Source of the DNA: Lachnoclostridium sp. UBA1781
GTDB taxonomy: Bacteria > Bacillota > Clostridia > Lachnospirales > Lachnospiraceae
Assembly (NCBI GenBank): GCA_002315495.1
Contig: DCGJ01000010.1
Location: 1 to 16,132, forward strand
DNA length: 16,132 nucleotides
Reading direction: 5' to 3'
The position numbers were made by a program, and so were the translations under genes. This document shows positions 7,460 to 14,313 of the stretch, one piece after another. Within the stretch, counting starts at the first letter, position 1. The number at the start of each line of letters is the position of its first letter. Under the pieces are notes generated by a model. It searched no databases and was not told where the DNA came from. It saw only the letters and a list, made by a program, of their open reading frames with translations.

Positions 7460-8821
7460 ATGAGAAAATGCACCTGGGCACTGGCCCTTTTGCTTGTTAT
7501 GATGCTTCTCGCTGCTTGTGGAGAAGAGAAGAAGACAGAGACACCGTCTGCAGCACCGACGACTGCCGATCGTGCAGTTACGACCGGCACAGATGAAACA
7601 ACTGCTCCGACAACCGATGCTTCGGTAACGACGGAGCCGGAGAGCACACCAACGCCGGAAGCAACACCGACACCGGAGCTTACGGAAGAAGAAAAATGGT
7701 ACAACAGCATGATTCAGGATTCCCTGATGACGACCGGTAATAACGTCCGACTTAAGAACGTCATCGAGAAGGCGAGAGCCGGTGAGGAGGTATATATCGC
7801 AGCAATCGGTGGCTCCATTACCGAAGGTGAGGGCGCAAAACCGTACGAGAACTGCTATGCATATCAGACGTATGAAGCATTTGCAGAGATGTTCGGTACC
7901 GGCGATAATGTTCACTTCATCAATGCGGGTGTATCCGGAACTCCATCCTCGCTTGGCGTGATCCGTTATCAGAGAGATGTGGTGGATAAGCTCAGCGGTA
8001 TTGAGCCGGACCTGGTAATCGTGGAATTCGCGGTAAATGATGCCGATGATCTGACAAACGGAAAGGCCTATGAAGGCCTTGTACGTCACATTCTGAAGCA
8101 GGAAAATGACCCGGCGGTTGTTCTTTTGTTCAGCGTATTCCAGTCCCAGTGGAACCTGCAGGACCGCTGCTCGAAGGTGGGCGCATTTTACGGGCTTCCA
8201 ATGGTTAGCATTAAAAATGCGGTCGTTGACCGTTTGAATGACGGAAGCCTTACCAATGCACAGTTCTTTAATGATATCTATCATCCGACGACCTACGGTC
8301 ACGCAATTATGAAGGATTGCTTAAAGTATCTGTTTGAAACCGTGGATGCGGAGGAGAAGATGGCAGACGATATCACTGTTGGGGAGTATTTCTGGTACAG
8401 CGATATTTACGATAATGTACAGATGATTGACAATACCAATACGGAGATTGTAACCTCGGTCGGAAGCTTCACCGGAACGGATAAAAACATCGGAAGCGTT
8501 CGCTATGATAACACGCAGACCTTCCCGTTAAACTGGTCCCGTGCGGCAGGAAGCGACAATGAAGCATTTACCATGAAGCTTACCTGCAAGGCGCTTCTTA
8601 TGACCTATAAGAGCACCGGAAGCGCCGGTATTGTTGAGGTTTATGTGGACGGAGAACTCGTGAAGAGTGTTGACGGCAGCCAGGGCGGCGGCTGGAATAA
8701 TCCGTATACCGTTGTTGTTTTGGAGAATAAAAAGTCTGCTGAGCACACCATCGAAATTAAGATGGCAGAGGGTAGCGTTGACAAGATGTTTACGCTGATG
8801 ACCTTTGGTTATGCAGAGTAG
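7460..8821 (+). CDS. Secreted SGNH/GDSL hydrolase lipoprotein, probable carbohydrate esterase
   Basis: A surface lipoprotein likely to remove acyl (acetyl) groups from plant polysaccharide. Order: signal peptide with lipobox LLAAC, lipidated Cys20; Thr/Pro/Glu-rich linker (about 26-76); SGNH domain (about 80-295); C-terminal beta-rich domain (about 305-453). Catalytic blocks are complete: Ser119 in IGGSITEGEG (block I), Gly157 in NAGVSG (II), Asn193 in FAVND (III), and Asp272 and His275 in DIYHP (V). The ATG has AGGAGGT seven bases upstream and its own promoter. It is a paralogue of the cytoplasmic SGNH enzyme at 10757-12472, both in the catalytic and C-terminal domains, and lies tail-to-tail with a GH30 glycosidase, which suggests a hemicellulose substrate. 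The exact CAZy esterase family and the substrate are not determined. Confidence 0.85.
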   Translation: MRKCTWALALLLVMMLLAACGEEKKTETPSAAPTTADRAVTTGTDETTAPTTDASVTTEPESTPTPEATPTPELTEEEKWYNSMIQDSLMTTGNNVRLKNVIEKARAGEEVYIAAIGGSITEGEGAKPYENCYAYQTYEAFAEMFGTGDNVHFINAGVSGTPSSLGVIRYQRDVVDKLSGIEPDLVIVEFAVNDADDLTNGKAYEGLVRHILKQENDPAVVLLFSVFQSQWNLQDRCSKVGAFYGLPMVSIKNAVVDRLNDGSLTNAQFFNDIYHPTTYGHAIMKDCLKYLFETVDAEEKMADDITVGEYFWYSDIYDNVQMIDNTNTEIVTSVGSFTGTDKNIGSVRYDNTQTFPLNWSRAAGSDNEAFTMKLTCKALLMTYKSTGSAGIVEVYVDGELVKSVDGSQGGGWNNPYTVVVLENKKSAEHTIEIKMAEGSVDKMFTLMTFGYAE

Positions 8822-8834
8822 AGAAATTTTACAG

Positions 8835-8861
8835 GGCCGTTCCTTCGGGGACGGCCTTTTT
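8835..8861 (+). terminator. Rho-independent terminator of the SGNH lipoprotein gene
   Basis: A nine-pair stem GGCCGTTCC (8835-8843) with GGGACGGCC (8848-8856) closes a C(TTCG)G tetraloop and is followed by TTTTT (8857-8861). It begins 13 bases after the stop codon. Confidence 0.93.
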
Positions 8862-8887
8862 GTCTGAAGAATAATTCAAGTGAAATG

Positions 8888-8918
8888 AAAAAGCGGGCCC
8901 TTTCGGACCCGCTTTTCC
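8888..8918 (-). terminator. Rho-independent terminator of the GH30 gene
   Basis: Read on the minus strand, GCGGGTCC and GGGCCCGC close a GAAA tetraloop, with a U-G wobble, and are followed by TTTTT and then a T-rich run. On the plus strand the same wobble becomes a C-A mismatch, so the element is built for the minus strand. It lies about 60 bases after the GH30 stop. Being A/T-flanked on both sides it may also stop plus-strand transcription that passes the preceding terminator. Confidence 0.88.
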
Positions 8919-8974
8919 TTGAGGAAAATAGTACATTTATGGAGAAGTATCATTAAATAATGATATTTGATAGC

Positions 8975-10525
8975 TTAGTTGGCATGTCCGTCAAGAACAA
9001 CGGTAGTAATGCTTTTCTGCTTCAGCACAAGGGTCTGATTCTCGCCGAGTGCACCGATGGACTGATACATATCCTCAGCCGTATAACCTTCATAGAAGGA
9101 GGACTGATAGGACTGGCTTTCGGTTACGGTAAATCCAAGATTGGACAACTGGAAGGTCATATCCTCTGTGCCGTTGTTAATTAAAATCAATACCAGACGG
9201 CTCTTGTCAGGACTGAGATATGCACTCATTCGTACGTTCAGACCGCCGTCATGGTTACCTTCGACACGAACATAGTCCGGGCGAATAAACTCGGAATAGT
9301 GACGCATTACGTAATAGTCACCGGTGAGCAGGTATCCGTGAGGGCCCGGCCAATCGCCCATTGCGGTTGCGATGGAGACCATATCGTTCGAATCCAGATT
9401 CTTGGATTTGTCGCCCTTCCATACGCCGCCCCAGTAGATGTACGCGTTGGCATTTTCATAAACAAGAGAGTTGTTAATCACGTTCGCTGTCTGAAGTGGC
9501 GTACCGCGATAAAACTCGGTCTGCCAGGCCTTCAGATTGTTCTCGGCACAGAAACTTGCATCATCCATGAAGTTTAATATAAAGGAATCTGCATTGCAGT
9601 AGTTCGGGTCGTCGGTGGACGTTCCGCCTACGTACAGATGATGTGCTACACCGTAGATAGAATCCGGCTTTTCTTCCAAAATCTTCTTCAGGTAAGCCTT
9701 CAGGGAGCCAGGTTCACACGACATGGTTTCCGGTCCGATCATATATGGCATATCGTCCGGGAACTCCTTGGAAAATGCTTCCACGGTCGCAAGAAAAGCA
9801 TCTGCATAGCTCGCATAATCCGAGGTCTCGGTTGGCTTCAGTTCACATCCGTCATAGGAGGCGACAAAGTCACACTCGTTCTGGATGCTGACGTAATCCA
9901 CAGCGATTCCGTACTCGCGGTAAGCCTTTACAGATTCGGTCCACCAGTCGGCAAATGCTCCGTATACGTAGTTTCCGTTCTCGTCCTTTTTAAGGGAACC
10001 GCCGCCGTTAATGCTGTTGTTACTCTTTAAGTCAGCGGTCGGAGACCAGCTGGTGTAAAGAATCTTGATGGTTTCGTTGCGGGATTCAGCTGCTGCTTTT
10101 GCATATGTGTAATAGGCAAGATTTGTTTCAGCGGATTGCTTAAAGCTCGAGTAACCATATTCATTCTTGAAACGAAGAATACTCAGCTTGGCATCGTCAA
10201 ACAAAGCGGCCATAATCTCTTCGGAATATGGACTCTTGACTGCCATATCGGAATACCAGGTAAAGCCGGCACCAAATCCATCGATGGTCTGCTTCGTATC
10301 ACCGAGATCCACGGTTACATGGGCAGCATCCTCGAGGATGACGAGTGTATCGGTCGCAGGTGAAGTTTCTGTTACGGCATCGGTTGTTGCTGCCGGAGCA
10401 GAGGAGTCAGTCGCAGCCGGAGCGGTCGTTGGATTGGCACCACAGCCGGCAAGGAGCAGGGAACAAGCTGCAAGAAAGGCGAGAACCTGACCTTTTCTGC
10501 TAATCTTATGAAGTCGTTTACTCAT
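8975..10525 (-). CDS. Glycoside hydrolase family 30 lipoprotein, probable xylanase/glucuronoxylanase-like
   Basis: A surface-anchored glycosidase expected to cut the backbone of a hemicellulose such as glucuronoxylan. The 516 residues comprise a signal peptide with lipobox LLAGC (lipidated Cys28), an Ala/Thr/Ser/Pro-rich linker (about 30-60), a (beta/alpha)8 catalytic domain (about 70-410) and a C-terminal beta domain (about 415-512) as is usual in GH30. Family marks are DGFGAGFTW (82-90), ILYTSWSP (155-162), the acid/base Glu217 in SIQNECDF and the nucleophile Glu337 in AWQTEFY. The residue after Glu217 is Cys where Pro is common. Start ATG follows GGAG on the minus strand. The gene faces away from the cytoplasmic SGNH gene and towards the secreted one. 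GH30 is fairly firm; subfamily and substrate are inferred. Confidence 0.85.
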   Translation of the reverse strand: MSKRLHKISRKGQVLAFLAACSLLLAGCGANPTTAPAATDSSAPAATTDAVTETSPATDTLVILEDAAHVTVDLGDTKQTIDGFGAGFTWYSDMAVKSPYSEEIMAALFDDAKLSILRFKNEYGYSSFKQSAETNLAYYTYAKAAAESRNETIKILYTSWSPTADLKSNNSINGGGSLKKDENGNYVYGAFADWWTESVKAYREYGIAVDYVSIQNECDFVASYDGCELKPTETSDYASYADAFLATVEAFSKEFPDDMPYMIGPETMSCEPGSLKAYLKKILEEKPDSIYGVAHHLYVGGTSTDDPNYCNADSFILNFMDDASFCAENNLKAWQTEFYRGTPLQTANVINNSLVYENANAYIYWGGVWKGDKSKNLDSNDMVSIATAMGDWPGPHGYLLTGDYYVMRHYSEFIRPDYVRVEGNHDGGLNVRMSAYLSPDKSRLVLILINNGTEDMTFQLSNLGFTVTESQSYQSSFYEGYTAEDMYQSIGALGENQTLVLKQKSITTVVLDGHAN

Positions 10526-10756
10526 GATAAAAGCTCCATTTCGTTAGTAATATTCTGTTTTCTTGCCTCTTTCGGCAAAAACGCGCATTTACCAAAAGAA
10601 AATATCCGACATTGAAATTCGCATATGTTTTTTGGTTTAATATAAGAGTAAAGCATGAGAGGCATTTTGTGCTAATCAAATGATGGCAATGGCTTCTCAA
10701 AAATTGCTTTTTTTGATTTTTGACCAAAATCATTTCATTTTAGGAGGGATAATACT
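10526..10756. promoter_or_regulatory. AT-rich divergent intergenic region between the GH30 and SGNH genes
   Basis: A 231-base region that must carry start signals for both directions. For the plus gene, possible elements are listed separately. A small inverted repeat TTGCC (10563-10567) / GGCAA (10574-10578) lies nearer the GH30 side. The plus-strand leader contains AAAGC-GAGAGGC (10650-10663) that can pair with GCTTCTC (10692-10698) and GCTTT (10706-10710), followed by a run of T, and then a dyad TGATTTT (10714-10720) / AAAATCA (10726-10732) just before the ribosome binding site. No convincing -35/-10 pair was found for the GH30 gene, and no catabolite-response (cre) consensus was seen. Confidence 0.5.
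10612..10641 (+). promoter_or_regulatory. Possible promoter of the cytoplasmic SGNH gene
   Basis: TTGAAA at 10612-10617 and TTTAAT at 10636-10641 with an 18-base spacer. TATAAG at 10641-10646 is an alternative -10. The predicted leader would be about 110 nt and would contain the two inverted repeats of the intergenic region. The match is moderate. Confidence 0.4.
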
Positions 10757-12472
10757 ATGCGTGGACCGGTAGCACCGAAGGATCCAACCAAGAAGCGTCC
10801 GAAGGTTTATTTTATTCTGGAGGACCAGATTGTAACCGCACATCCGGCGGGAGAGAAGTATCGGGAAATTATTTTTTTAGAGAATCGTATGCAGAATAAG
10901 ATTGCTCTGATTTGCCCGGAAATCGACCCTGCATTTTCAGGAAAACTTCAAAACAGCGACAGCTTCCGTGAAATCGTTCATAGTATCGGTGTCACGGTAG
11001 ATGCAGAGCTTCCGGAGGATAAGGAAGAGGAAGTAACCGTTTTGCTCCAGCACTATGGAAAGACCGGCAAGTACGAAACCGGCACCTTCCAGAAGATGGA
11101 GGTGTTGGCGGATGGTGCGGAACGCATTTTCACGATGGAAGAGTTGGAAAATGACGGTGATGACGATGCACTTGGAACGCTTTTTATTGATGGCAATAAG
11201 CGTGGTATGTCGGCAAAGCTTACGATTACGTTTTATCTGAATGACGGATATTCCGTTCCGGAGCCGGAGATTGACCCGCCGATTCGGTGGGATTCGGAGG
11301 ATTACCGAAGCATGCTTGACCGAAGCCTTGTCAATGTAGGACGGACCGAGCGACTGAAAAAAGCAATTACTAAGGCGCAAAACGGTGAAGAGGTTACCAT
11401 CGCATTTATCGGAGGCTCCATCACCCAGGGCGCGGGCGGAAAACCGATTGAGAGTAAGTGTTATGCGTATCTGATGAAGGATGCATTTGCAAAGACCTAT
11501 GCAAAGGACCCTTCCAAGGTTCGCCTCGTGAAGGCGGGTGTGGGTGGAACCAGCTCGGAGTTCGGCTTGGTTCGTTATGACCTGCATGTGCTCCGCGACA
11601 ATACCGTGGAGCCGGATATTGTGGTAATTGAATATGCGGTAAATGATGAAGGAGACGAAACGAAGGGACTTTGCTACGAGAGCCTTGTGAATCACGCTTA
11701 TCACGGCGTCAGCGAGCCGGCAGTGATTCTTTTGTTCTCCGTATTCATGGATGATTATAACCTGGAGCAGCGTCTCGTTCCGATTGGAGAGCATTACGAC
11801 CTTCCGATGGTAAGTGTCAAGCGTGCGGTAAGCCCTCAGTTCGGTCAGCCGGAGGGGCGTGTTCTGACGAAGCGACAGTATTTCTATGACTGTTATCATC
11901 CGACAAATGACGGACATCGCATCATGGCGGAGTGCATTATGCGACTGATTGCCGAGGTGGCAAATGCACCTGAAACAGAAGACAAACCATGGCCGGACAG
12001 CCCTTGCCTCGGTCGCATGTACGAGAATCCAGCCCTGGTTACCCGTGAGTGGAAGGGAGAGGACTTTATGCTTGCAGGCATTTCTCTGGACCACGGATCC
12101 TTCTCCGAGGTGGATCGTGAGCTTCAGGGTGCCGAGTGGGATGAGGAACCGGCACCGACACCGATTCTTGCAAATAACTGGATGCGTCCGGCAGGCTGCA
12201 AGGATCTTGCTCCATTTTACATTCGGTTAAAGTGTCGATATCTGTTTGTGATTATCAAGGATTCCGGCGCAGGGAACTGCGGTCAGGCAGATGTGTTTGT
12301 TAACGGTCGTCCGGTTCGTACCTTCAATCCGAAGGAAGTCGGCTGGAACCATTGCAATTCGCTTCTGGTGATTCCGGACGGAGAAGAAAAGGATTACGAT
12401 GTTAAGATTTCTCCGAAGGCCGGTTATGAGGATGGCTTCTTCACCATTCTTGGATTTGCTTATGGCCGCTAG
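10757..12472 (+). CDS. Cytoplasmic three-domain SGNH/GDSL hydrolase, probable carbohydrate esterase
   Basis: A 571-residue protein without signal peptide or membrane segment, so it should act in the cytoplasm, likely deacetylating imported oligosaccharides. Order: N-terminal domain of beta-rich, acidic character (about 15-170) that I cannot name; SGNH domain (about 182-402); C-terminal beta-rich domain (about 415-571). The catalytic set is complete: Ser221 in FIGGSITQGAG, Gly262 in KAGVGGTSSEFG, Asn296 in YAVND, and Asp378 and His381 in DCYHPTNDGH. The SGNH and C-terminal domains are clearly homologous to the secreted lipoprotein at 7460-8821 (for example shared VILLFSVF/VVLLFSVF, and LPMVS blocks), while the N-terminal domain replaces its signal and linker. 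ATG has AGGAGGG eight bases upstream. A strong terminator follows. Substrate inferred from neighbours. Confidence 0.85.
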   Translation: MRGPVAPKDPTKKRPKVYFILEDQIVTAHPAGEKYREIIFLENRMQNKIALICPEIDPAFSGKLQNSDSFREIVHSIGVTVDAELPEDKEEEVTVLLQHYGKTGKYETGTFQKMEVLADGAERIFTMEELENDGDDDALGTLFIDGNKRGMSAKLTITFYLNDGYSVPEPEIDPPIRWDSEDYRSMLDRSLVNVGRTERLKKAITKAQNGEEVTIAFIGGSITQGAGGKPIESKCYAYLMKDAFAKTYAKDPSKVRLVKAGVGGTSSEFGLVRYDLHVLRDNTVEPDIVVIEYAVNDEGDETKGLCYESLVNHAYHGVSEPAVILLFSVFMDDYNLEQRLVPIGEHYDLPMVSVKRAVSPQFGQPEGRVLTKRQYFYDCYHPTNDGHRIMAECIMRLIAEVANAPETEDKPWPDSPCLGRMYENPALVTREWKGEDFMLAGISLDHGSFSEVDRELQGAEWDEEPAPTPILANNWMRPAGCKDLAPFYIRLKCRYLFVIIKDSGAGNCGQADVFVNGRPVRTFNPKEVGWNHCNSLLVIPDGEEKDYDVKISPKAGYEDGFFTILGFAYGR

Positions 12473-12501
12473 GAAAATAATGAAGTTTTACTGTACATTT
12501 T

Positions 12502-12531
12502 GGCCATTCTGTGGTAAATTTAAGAATGGCC
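12502..12531 (+). other. Possible anti-terminator hairpin before the SGNH terminator
   Basis: GGCCATTCT (12502-12510) can pair with AGAATGGCC (12523-12531), which is also the left arm of the terminator; the right arm (12550-12558) carries a second identical GGCCATTCT. The left arm can therefore pair with either copy, as in an attenuator. The region also has TGTACA (12492-12497) and an extended -10 TGGTAAATT (12512-12520) at 17-base spacing, a possible weak promoter. Confidence 0.35.
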
Positions 12532-12560
12532 CGACCTGTTCTCGGGTCGGGCCATTCTTT
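12522..12560 (+). terminator. Rho-independent terminator of the cytoplasmic SGNH gene
   Basis: A perfect 15-bp stem, 12522-12536 with 12545-12559 (core GGCCCGACC/GGTCGGGCC), an eight-base loop, and a T-rich 3' side continuing TTTTCTGTTTT. It is the longest terminator stem in the window and begins about 50 bases after the stop. Confidence 0.9.
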
Positions 12561-12608
12561 TCTGTTTTCGGATAGATGTTCGAGAGAAGATTCCAGCACA
12601 AAGGAGGT

Positions 12609-12728
12609 GGGCGTTAGTGGACGCAAGTGGAAATAGTAGCGCGAGACCCAAGGGGAAATCGTGCTATCAATTGAAGGATGCCGCAGAGGACCCGAACCCC
12701 CCTTCGTGCATGTTCGGAAATGACGCCC
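12609..12728 (+). ncRNA. Candidate structured RNA upstream of mgtE
   Basis: Complementary segments suggest a closed multi-stem fold: P1 GGGCGTTA (12609-12616) with TGACGCCC (12721-12728); P2 TAGCGCGA (12637-12644) with TCGTGCTA (12659-12666); P3 CCGAAC (12692-12697) with GTTCGG (12712-12717). The P2 loop contains AAGGGG (12650-12655), complementary to CCCCTT (12699-12704) in the P3 loop, allowing a kissing contact. P1 competes with a local GCGT/ACGC hairpin (12611-12624) and with CCCGT/ACGGG (12726-12730/12749-12753). I do not recognise a known riboswitch or RNA family. The pairings were found by eye and could be partly chance in this GC-rich segment, which also contains a candidate small reading frame. 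Confidence 0.4.
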
Positions 12729-12775
12729 GTTCGCTTCGTTTTTTGGTGACGGGAAGCATTTTCTCAAACAAATAG
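12617..12775 (+). CDS. Candidate 52-residue small protein of unknown function
   Basis: A GTG start at 12617 lies 9 bases after AAAGGAGGTG (12600-12608 region), the strongest Shine-Dalgarno in the window, and opens a 52-codon frame to TAG at 12773-12775. The product is hydrophilic at its N-terminus (Ser/Lys/Asp-rich), has two Cys (16 and 31), a DPNPPSC segment (25-31) and a more hydrophobic end (RFLVTGSIF). I do not recognise it. Against it: Pro is coded CCC/CCT as often as CCG and Gln by CAA, unlike the neighbouring genes, which use CCG and CAG almost throughout, and the same bases can form a multi-stem RNA. It could be a real small gene, a foreign or repeated element, or a chance frame in an RNA gene. 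Confidence 0.4.
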   Translation: MDASGNSSARPKGKSCYQLKDAAEDPNPPSCMFGNDARSLRFLVTGSIFSNK

Positions 12776-12877
12776 ATTACGATTTCATTTTGGTTTCGCC
12801 CGTGGACTTTAGAACTGCAGCAGTAGCTCTACGTTGCCTGCTGTAACGAAGGAATACAAGAAAAGGAGACGGTCGGA
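12776..12877 (+). promoter_or_regulatory. mgtE leader with a CAGCAG/CTGCTG hairpin
   Basis: The stretch just before mgtE holds a six-pair stem CAGCAG (12818-12823) with CTGCTG (12838-12843), whose loop contains a small GTAG/CTAC hairpin, then the ribosome binding site AAAAGGAGA (12861-12869) and the ATG. The hairpin ends 18 bases before the ribosome binding site, so it could affect translation or mRNA stability. No convincing -35/-10 pair was found here. Confidence 0.35.
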
Positions 12878-14272
12878 ATGGAAAACGAAGAATTAAAGGA
12901 TTACAGCGAAACGCTGTTTCAAATGGAGGAAGCATTAACGCTTCTGAATGACAAAAAGTATTCTCTGCTTCGCAGCCTACTGCTCGATGCAGAGCCGGTG
13001 GATATTGCGGAATTGTTTGAAGAAATCAAGCCGCAGCAGTATGCACTTGTATTTCGAATTCTGCCAAAGGAATTGGCAGCAGAGGTGTTCGTCGAACTTG
13101 ACAGTGATCTTCAGCAGGTACTCATTGAATCGTTCAGTGATGTCGAGCTGCGAGAGGTCTTAGACGAGCTGTATATGGACGATACCGTAGACCTGGTCGA
13201 GGAGATGCCGGCAAACGTGGTAAAGCGTATTTTGGCGAACTCCAACGCAGGAACGAGAAAGACAATCAATGAGCTCTTAAAGTACCCGGAGGATAGTGCG
13301 GGAAGCATTATGACCACCGAGTTTGTGCGATTGAAGCAGGACATGACGGTTGAGGAAGCATTTGCCCTGCTGCGTAAGGTCGCAATTGATAAAGAGACAA
13401 TTTATACCTGTTATGTAACAGACAAACTGAATACCCTGATTGGTGTTGTGACGGTAAAGAATCTGCTTCTTGCAAAGTACGAGACTACCGTCGGCGAAAT
13501 CATGGAGGACAACGTAATCTGCGTGAACACCTTGGACGATAAGGAAGAAGTGGCAGCGATGATTTCCAAGTACGATGCGCTGGCACTTCCTGTCGTTGAT
13601 AAGGAGCATCGTCTTGTCGGTATCGTAACCGTCGATGACGCTATTGACGTCCTGCAGGACGAGGTGGAAGAAGACTTCGCAAAGATGAACGCTATGTTGC
13701 CGTCGGAGAAGCCGTATCTAAAGCAGTCTCCGTATGAACTTTGGAAGTCCCGTATTCCGTGGCTGATGCTCCTCATGATTTCAGCTACCTTTACGAGTAT
13801 GATTATCAGCTCGTTTGAGGATGCACTGGCGGCACAGGTATTGTTAACCGCATTTATTCCGATGCTGATGGATACCGGCGGTAATTCCGGAAGCCAGGCT
13901 TCCGTTACCATTATCCGTGCAATCTCTCTCGGTGAAGTAGAGTTTTCGGATCTGCTGGTTTGTATCTGGAAGGAGATTCGAACCGCTGTTTTGTGCGGTG
14001 CGACACTTGGTGTTATAACATTTGGAAAGCTGTTTTTGGTGGATGGTTTACTTATGGGAAAGGCCATTTCCATTCCGATTGCGGCTACCGTTTGTTTGAC
14101 TTTATGTATGACTGTCATTTGTGCGAAATTCATCGGTTGTTTACTTCCGATGTGTGCGAAGAAGCTTGGCTTTGACCCTGCGGTTATGGCAAGTCCGTTT
14201 ATTACTACAATTGTTGATGCGATTTCCCTATTGGTATATTTCGCATTGGCAACTACGATTTTAGGAATTTAA
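12878..14272 (+). CDS. mgtE: MgtE family magnesium channel/transporter
   Basis: Mg2+ uptake channel of the inner membrane, gated by Mg2+ bound to its cytosolic part. The 464 residues follow the full family order: N-terminal superhelical MgtE_N domain (about 20-135), two CBS domains (about 140-200 and 205-262), a connecting helix (about 263-290) and five membrane segments (about 292-462). Signatures are PEDSAGSIMTTEFV (137-150) at the start of the CBS region, FIPMLMDTGGNSGSQASVTI (326-345) and FDPAVMASPFITTIVDAISL (432-451), with the acidic Asp433 and Asp447 placed where the pore Mg2+ site is expected. ATG has AAGGAGA nine bases upstream. The long structured leader suggests regulation, but no canonical M-box is recognisable. 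It is followed 41 bases later by the GGDEF gene. Confidence 0.95.
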   Translation: MENEELKDYSETLFQMEEALTLLNDKKYSLLRSLLLDAEPVDIAELFEEIKPQQYALVFRILPKELAAEVFVELDSDLQQVLIESFSDVELREVLDELYMDDTVDLVEEMPANVVKRILANSNAGTRKTINELLKYPEDSAGSIMTTEFVRLKQDMTVEEAFALLRKVAIDKETIYTCYVTDKLNTLIGVVTVKNLLLAKYETTVGEIMEDNVICVNTLDDKEEVAAMISKYDALALPVVDKEHRLVGIVTVDDAIDVLQDEVEEDFAKMNAMLPSEKPYLKQSPYELWKSRIPWLMLLMISATFTSMIISSFEDALAAQVLLTAFIPMLMDTGGNSGSQASVTIIRAISLGEVEFSDLLVCIWKEIRTAVLCGATLGVITFGKLFLVDGLLMGKAISIPIAATVCLTLCMTVICAKFIGCLLPMCAKKLGFDPAVMASPFITTIVDAISLLVYFALATTILGI

Positions 14273-14313
14273 GCCGCATTTTGTTGAGGCTTTTATGAAG
14301 GAGGATCTCTGGG

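Noticed and set aside
10526..10756. Catabolite-response element (cre) between the GH30 and SGNH genes
   Set aside because: No sequence close to the TGWAANCGNTNWCA pattern was found on inspection.
12441..12767. 108-codon open frame on the minus strand across the region before mgtE
   Set aside because: It runs through the SGNH 3' end and its terminator stem, has no ribosome binding site, and lies antisense to better signals.
12609..12845. M-box (ykoK) magnesium riboswitch ahead of mgtE
   Set aside because: CGTTAG near 12612 and AGCTCTACG near 12825 resemble the two arms of the M-box outer stem, but they are about 220 bases apart, too far for the usual length, and the conserved core between them is not found.
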